Positions 6,267 through 9,564 of a DNA stretch of 9,564 nt are shown in pieces (within the stretch, counting starts at the first letter, position 1; each line of letters opens with the position of its first letter). The stretch is from Fidelibacterota bacterium TCS55 (GTDB lineage Bacteria; Fidelibacterota; Marinisomatia; Marinisomatales; TCS55): positions 1 to 9,564 of the forward strand of contig CAJJBS010000042.1 of the NCBI GenBank assembly GCA_905182385.1, in the 5' to 3' direction. The notes under the pieces were generated by a model. That model was not told the origin of the DNA and did no database searches. It saw only the letters and a program-made list of their open reading frames with translations. A program made the translations under genes and the position numbers.

Positions 6267-9200
6267 TTACCAATCGTAACCAATAGATAAATACCACTGT
6301 GGTTTTGAGAAACCATCATCATCCCAGTCATACGCAGCTTCTATTCTCCAAAGTGCAAAAATTGGCAATTTAATACCATAGCCTATGGCACGAACCCAAG
6401 GTGAAAAATTATCAGGTAAATTATTTCCATATTTAGCTTGAAGAGAAGAAAAGTCTGAGAATTCTCTTGTATCATCCCAAGCCGCACCTATATCCATAAA
6501 AACATGCCCTCTAATATTACCAAGAACCATTTTCAAGGGAAAACCCAATGCTAAATATTGAATTAAAGGGAACCTAAATTCTAAATTAGTTAATAGAACA
6601 TTTGTTCCGAAACGTTCAGAAAACCTTGATCCACGTAATGGATAAGCATATTCTGAAAAATAAATATCTTCTAATAGGTTGTTATTTTCACTGTCAAGTA
6701 TAACATTTCGCCATCTTGCTTCATTGGTCTCTCCATCATCTGTACCATTTGTAGTTCCAGTCCCTATTAGCCAATTTTGCATACCACCTAAAAAGTATTT
6801 TTGGGGATTTTTTCCTGTACTAGTTCCAAAATACATTCGACCTGCAAATGAATAATCTCTATTGATCATTTGATATTTCCTAAGATCTACTTTTATCTTT
6901 TGATATGAAATACCTTTATTACCCATAGCCGGACTTACTTCTAACGTAGTATTTTGACGAAAACCGTCTATTGGTCCAGTATAACCATTTACGGTATTAT
7001 CATATATGTAACTAAGTGTTGGATTCGCAGCAATAAATCCGTCATCTTGTAAAATATTATTAGTATTCATATATGTGTCAATTTGAAATAATTTATAATC
7101 TAAATTATGAATAATGACTCCTGCATCAATTCTATGAAACCTATTAATTGGTCTTGAAGCAGTTGCTGAAAATCCAAAGTGCCTCATTCGAGCTGTTAAT
7201 TCAGTTAACATCCCTAAATCACTATAACCATAACCAGCAAAAAAGAAATCAGCTTGGTGAAACAAAGTAAAGTAATAATTCATTCTTTGTTTTAAATATG
7301 AATAATTAAGGAAGTAGTCACTATTAGTTAGAGAAATTTGAGATTCCATTGCAAAAGATATTTGATGGTCGCCCATAAGATCACTAAAATAGAAGACCAA
7401 TAAACCTTGGTGACCAAAAACATTATTATATCCAATATTCCCTTGTGCTACATCAAGACTAAATTTGGTTTTATAAGTTTGAGCAACATAATCACCTTCA
7501 TTATTTAAAAATAATGAGTCATTTCTCACTGTTATAGGTTCATTATTTACATCTTTTTTATTATAATTTTCAAATTCTGAAGCAAATATATAATTTGAAT
7601 AATCAGAAGTATTTGTAAAAGTCCCCTTACTCTTATCTCTTCTAAGATCTACTAATTCTTCTTTATCATTTTCTTTTCGATTCGAAATATAGTTTGTTGG
7701 CTCAATTTTAGTAGATTCTAAACTCAGAGGGTTACTCAATCTAAAGACATCCCACCCTAAGCTTGAATAACCAGAAAAGACTAAAGAGCCATCATCCTTG
7801 GTTAGGCTTAATTGAAATAGTCCAGTTAATAAATTTGTTATTGGAACAGATTCTCTTGAGTCAAAATCATATCGAAATAAATTCCATGTCCCTTGATAAT
7901 CACCAGTGAAAAAAAGCTTATTTTCAGTATTAGAAAATATTGGATAATTTTCATTGTATACAGTATTTGTTATCTGACTAATATTATTTGAATTTAAATC
8001 AATTATAAAAACATCGCTCTGATCATAATTATGATCAATCATATCTTTTGCAGTTGTTGTAATACTATTATTTTTAATACCCCTATCAGAAATAAATACA
8101 ATCTTTTCTCCGTTTGGACTCCATGATGGTTCTGTGTCAGAGTATATATCATTTGTTAAGTTTATTGTCTTTTTAGATTCTAATTCATAGAGATAGATAT
8201 CACTTGCACCACCTTCATTCCCAACAAAGGCTAGCTGATTTCCATTTGGACTCCATGCTGCTGTAAAAACTCCATCTAAGTCAAATGAGATTTTTTCTTG
8301 TTTATCTGACTTAATATCAATTAAATAAAGAGCATCAGATGCACCAGCTTTTGCAGCAATAACAATTTTATCACTTTCGGGAGACCAGCTAATACCTGGT
8401 TGAAGAAATTTTAATTCTTCAAAATTTATAGAGCGACTTCCTTTAACAAGTCTTTTAATCTTTTTACCAGAAACAGCATCAATAATATATATATCCATAT
8501 ATCCAGACCTATCTGATAAAACAGCAATTTTACTTCCATCCGGAGAAATAGTTGGAGATACATTGTAAAAGTTGTTATTTTTTTTGTGATCCGTAAGTCT
8601 TATCGATATATCCTTAACTTCATCACGTCCTTCAACATCTGGATAATATTCTTTTTTAATATATTTGTGCCATTGTTCTGTTAATTCTTCAAAATCCATG
8701 CCAATAGCATCTTTAAAACCTTTTTCAGCATTTCCATAACGCTTCATCGATTGGAATATTTCTCCAATTTTTTCACGTCCATATTTTGATGCAATAAATC
8801 GCCAAACAGATTGACCACCTTTATAAGCTAAGAAATATTCGAGTTCTCTTATTGTTGGAATACGTTCATTTATAGCTAAATCTCTAATGATCATATCTGC
8901 TTCAGTATCCCAGTTAGAAGATAAGTATTCAGCTAAGCCTTCATTTACCCACAACGGGAGAGCTAGCTGAATTCGGTTAGAAACTACATTTTGCATCCTT
9001 CCACCATATATAAGGTCATTGATCATTGCATGTACTAATTCATGATGGATTACATGCCTAAATGCTTTGTAGTCTCCTTCAAAAGGAATAACTACACGGT
9101 TTTTGAAAAGTTCCGTAACGCCGCCAATACCTTCTTGCATATAAACACCTACAACATTAGTCTGTTGGAATTCATTGTGAGAATGGTAAACAATAATTGA

Positions 9201-9437
9201 TACACGCTTCTTTAAATTCCATCTCAAATGCTTAGCAATCTGTTCATATGCTTCAATTGAGGCTTCCATTGTAAAATTAGCTAAATCAATTTCATCGCCA
9301 TAATAATAAACATCAAAATTTGGTGAAGAGATGAATTTCCAATCAAACTCTCTGTATTGAACTTTATTTTGTCCAAATGATTGTGCATTTAATAATGAAA
9401 AAACACAAAATAGAATAGTAATTATAATTTTTTTCAT
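6267..9437 (-). CDS. Secreted zinc-protease-like / TolB-like propeller / Omp85-type barrel fusion protein
   Basis: A 1056-residue exported protein. Residues 1-18 form a signal peptide with a likely site L-N-A|Q19. Residues about 26-265 form a gluzincin-like domain (peptidase MA type) with HELVH at 132-136 and WVNEGLAEY at 163-171; E133 would be catalytic, H132 and H136 zinc ligands, and E166 the probable third ligand. Residues about 275-570 hold six WD40-like/TolB-type blades, marked by ISPDGSKIAVLSDR (297), WSPESDKIVI (351), WSPNGNQLAF (395), WSPNGEKIVF (439), and weaker ones near 501 and 544. Residues 572-655 are a charged, Asn-rich linker. Residues about 655-1056 look like a 16-strand Omp85-type barrel: YPLRGSRF (932-939) fits the VRGF/Y motif, FMDIG (980-984) fits FxDxG, then GYGIKLP...RIE (1019-1033), and the chain ends in Trp. 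No POTRA domain is visible. An outer-membrane location with protease and propeller in the periplasm is inferred. No Shine-Dalgarno sequence is seen. The substrate is unknown. Confidence 0.87.
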   Translation of the reverse strand: MKKIIITILFCVFSLLNAQSFGQNKVQYREFDWKFISSPNFDVYYYGDEIDLANFTMEASIEAYEQIAKHLRWNLKKRVSIIVYHSHNEFQQTNVVGVYMQEGIGGVTELFKNRVVIPFEGDYKAFRHVIHHELVHAMINDLIYGGRMQNVVSNRIQLALPLWVNEGLAEYLSSNWDTEADMIIRDLAINERIPTIRELEYFLAYKGGQSVWRFIASKYGREKIGEIFQSMKRYGNAEKGFKDAIGMDFEELTEQWHKYIKKEYYPDVEGRDEVKDISIRLTDHKKNNNFYNVSPTISPDGSKIAVLSDRSGYMDIYIIDAVSGKKIKRLVKGSRSINFEELKFLQPGISWSPESDKIVIAAKAGASDALYLIDIKSDKQEKISFDLDGVFTAAWSPNGNQLAFVGNEGGASDIYLYELESKKTINLTNDIYSDTEPSWSPNGEKIVFISDRGIKNNSITTTAKDMIDHNYDQSDVFIIDLNSNNISQITNTVYNENYPIFSNTENKLFFTGDYQGTWNLFRYDFDSRESVPITNLLTGLFQLSLTKDDGSLVFSGYSSLGWDVFRLSNPLSLESTKIEPTNYISNRKENDKEELVDLRRDKSKGTFTNTSDYSNYIFASEFENYNKKDVNNEPITVRNDSLFLNNEGDYVAQTYKTKFSLDVAQGNIGYNNVFGHQGLLVFYFSDLMGDHQISFAMESQISLTNSDYFLNYSYLKQRMNYYFTLFHQADFFFAGYGYSDLGMLTELTARMRHFGFSATASRPINRFHRIDAGVIIHNLDYKLFQIDTYMNTNNILQDDGFIAANPTLSYIYDNTVNGYTGPIDGFRQNTTLEVSPAMGNKGISYQKIKVDLRKYQMINRDYSFAGRMYFGTSTGKNPQKYFLGGMQNWLIGTGTTNGTDDGETNEARWRNVILDSENNNLLEDIYFSEYAYPLRGSRFSERFGTNVLLTNLEFRFPLIQYLALGFPLKMVLGNIRGHVFMDIGAAWDDTREFSDFSSLQAKYGNNLPDNFSPWVRAIGYGIKLPIFALWRIEAAYDWDDDGFSKPQWYLSIGYDW

Positions 9438-9564
9438 AATTTTATAACGCTGAATTTAATAAATAGTTTCTTTATTTTGACGATAAACAGATAAAAATAT
9501 TAAAAAAATATATTAAAAATAAATATTAAAAAAATATATAGTTTGAAGATTGGTTCTCCCCTCG
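9438..9564. other. Gene-free upstream region of the fusion-protein gene
   Basis: These 127 bases precede the 1056-residue gene and should hold its promoter. They are extremely AT-rich, with an almost GC-free tract from about 9491 to 9540. I see no convincing -35/-10 pair on the minus strand, and no ribosome site directly before the ATG (the bases just upstream read TTATAAAATT). The last 14 bases are GC-richer and run into the window edge; what they belong to cannot be told. Confidence 0.5.
9495..9539. repeat. Two exact 19-bp AT-only direct repeats, 26 bp apart
   Basis: The sequence AAATATTAAAAAAATATAT occurs at 9495-9513 and again at 9521-9539, a start-to-start distance of 26 bases with a 7-base spacer. 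Each copy has a seven-A run flanked by ATAT-type steps. It lies 58-102 bases before the ATG of the 1056-residue gene, where an UP-like element or the binding site of an AT-preferring protein could sit. Duplication by slippage in an AT-rich spacer is equally possible. Confidence 0.6.

Noticed and set aside
9491..9540. AT-rich repeats as a CRISPR array or replication origin
   Set aside because: There are only two copies with a 7-base spacer and no GC, so it is not CRISPR. No DnaA-box-like sites or origin-linked genes (dnaA, dnaN, gidA) are present.
9551..9564. Possible 3' end of a minus-strand tRNA (GGGGAGAACCA at the edge)
   Set aside because: Only 14 bases are available. The implied acceptor stem (TCTCCCC at the 5' end) fits no common tRNA I know, and no T-arm can be seen. 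A match to ACCA alone is not evidence.

Overview
This is an AT-rich window (about one third G+C by eye) in which every supported gene lies on the minus strand, so transcription runs from high to low coordinates. In that order the genes are: a 1056-residue secreted protein combining a zinc-protease-like domain, a six-bladed TolB-like propeller and an Omp85-type outer-membrane barrel (6267-9437); radA (4852-6207); tgt (3719-4852); a secreted protein of unknown function (2776-3717); an outer-membrane barrel-like protein (1945-2712); a Nudix hydrolase of the ADP-ribose pyrophosphatase type (1341-1883); queG (409-1335); and the start of elbB, cut by the window edge (1-406). Coding density is very high. 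The largest gene-free stretch is the 127 bases at 9438-9564. No RNA gene, insertion sequence, CRISPR array or prophage was seen.

The window suggests a Gram-negative bacterium of the Fibrobacterota-Chlorobiota-Bacteroidota (FCB) group, possibly a marine, streamlined member such as Candidatus Marinimicrobia (SAR406). The reasons are the low G+C, the compact layout, a predicted outer membrane (Omp85-type barrel), and glutamine directly after the predicted signal peptidase site in all three secreted proteins, which resembles the Bacteroidota 'Q-rule'. The phylum is an inference; the sequence alone does not prove it.

Spacing suggests one long operon or two to three sub-operons. radA and tgt overlap by one base (TAATG). 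tgt and the next gene are one base apart, Nudix and queG are 5 bases apart, and queG and elbB are 2 bases apart. Three gaps of about 60 bases (6208-6266, 2713-2775, 1884-1944) could hold internal promoters, but none is convincing. At two tight junctions the last codons of the upstream gene contain a good Shine-Dalgarno sequence for the next gene. The other genes have no clear one.

The functions are mixed. Tgt and QueG catalyse two steps of queuosine synthesis in tRNA. RadA acts in recombinational repair. The Nudix and ElbB proteins are metabolic or housekeeping enzymes. Three proteins are exported. The most notable is the 1056-residue protease-propeller-barrel fusion, which seems to carry a TolB-like propeller and a zinc protease where a canonical Omp85 protein carries POTRA domains. 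The 313-residue secreted protein matches no family I recognise. I saw no obvious defence or mobile system.
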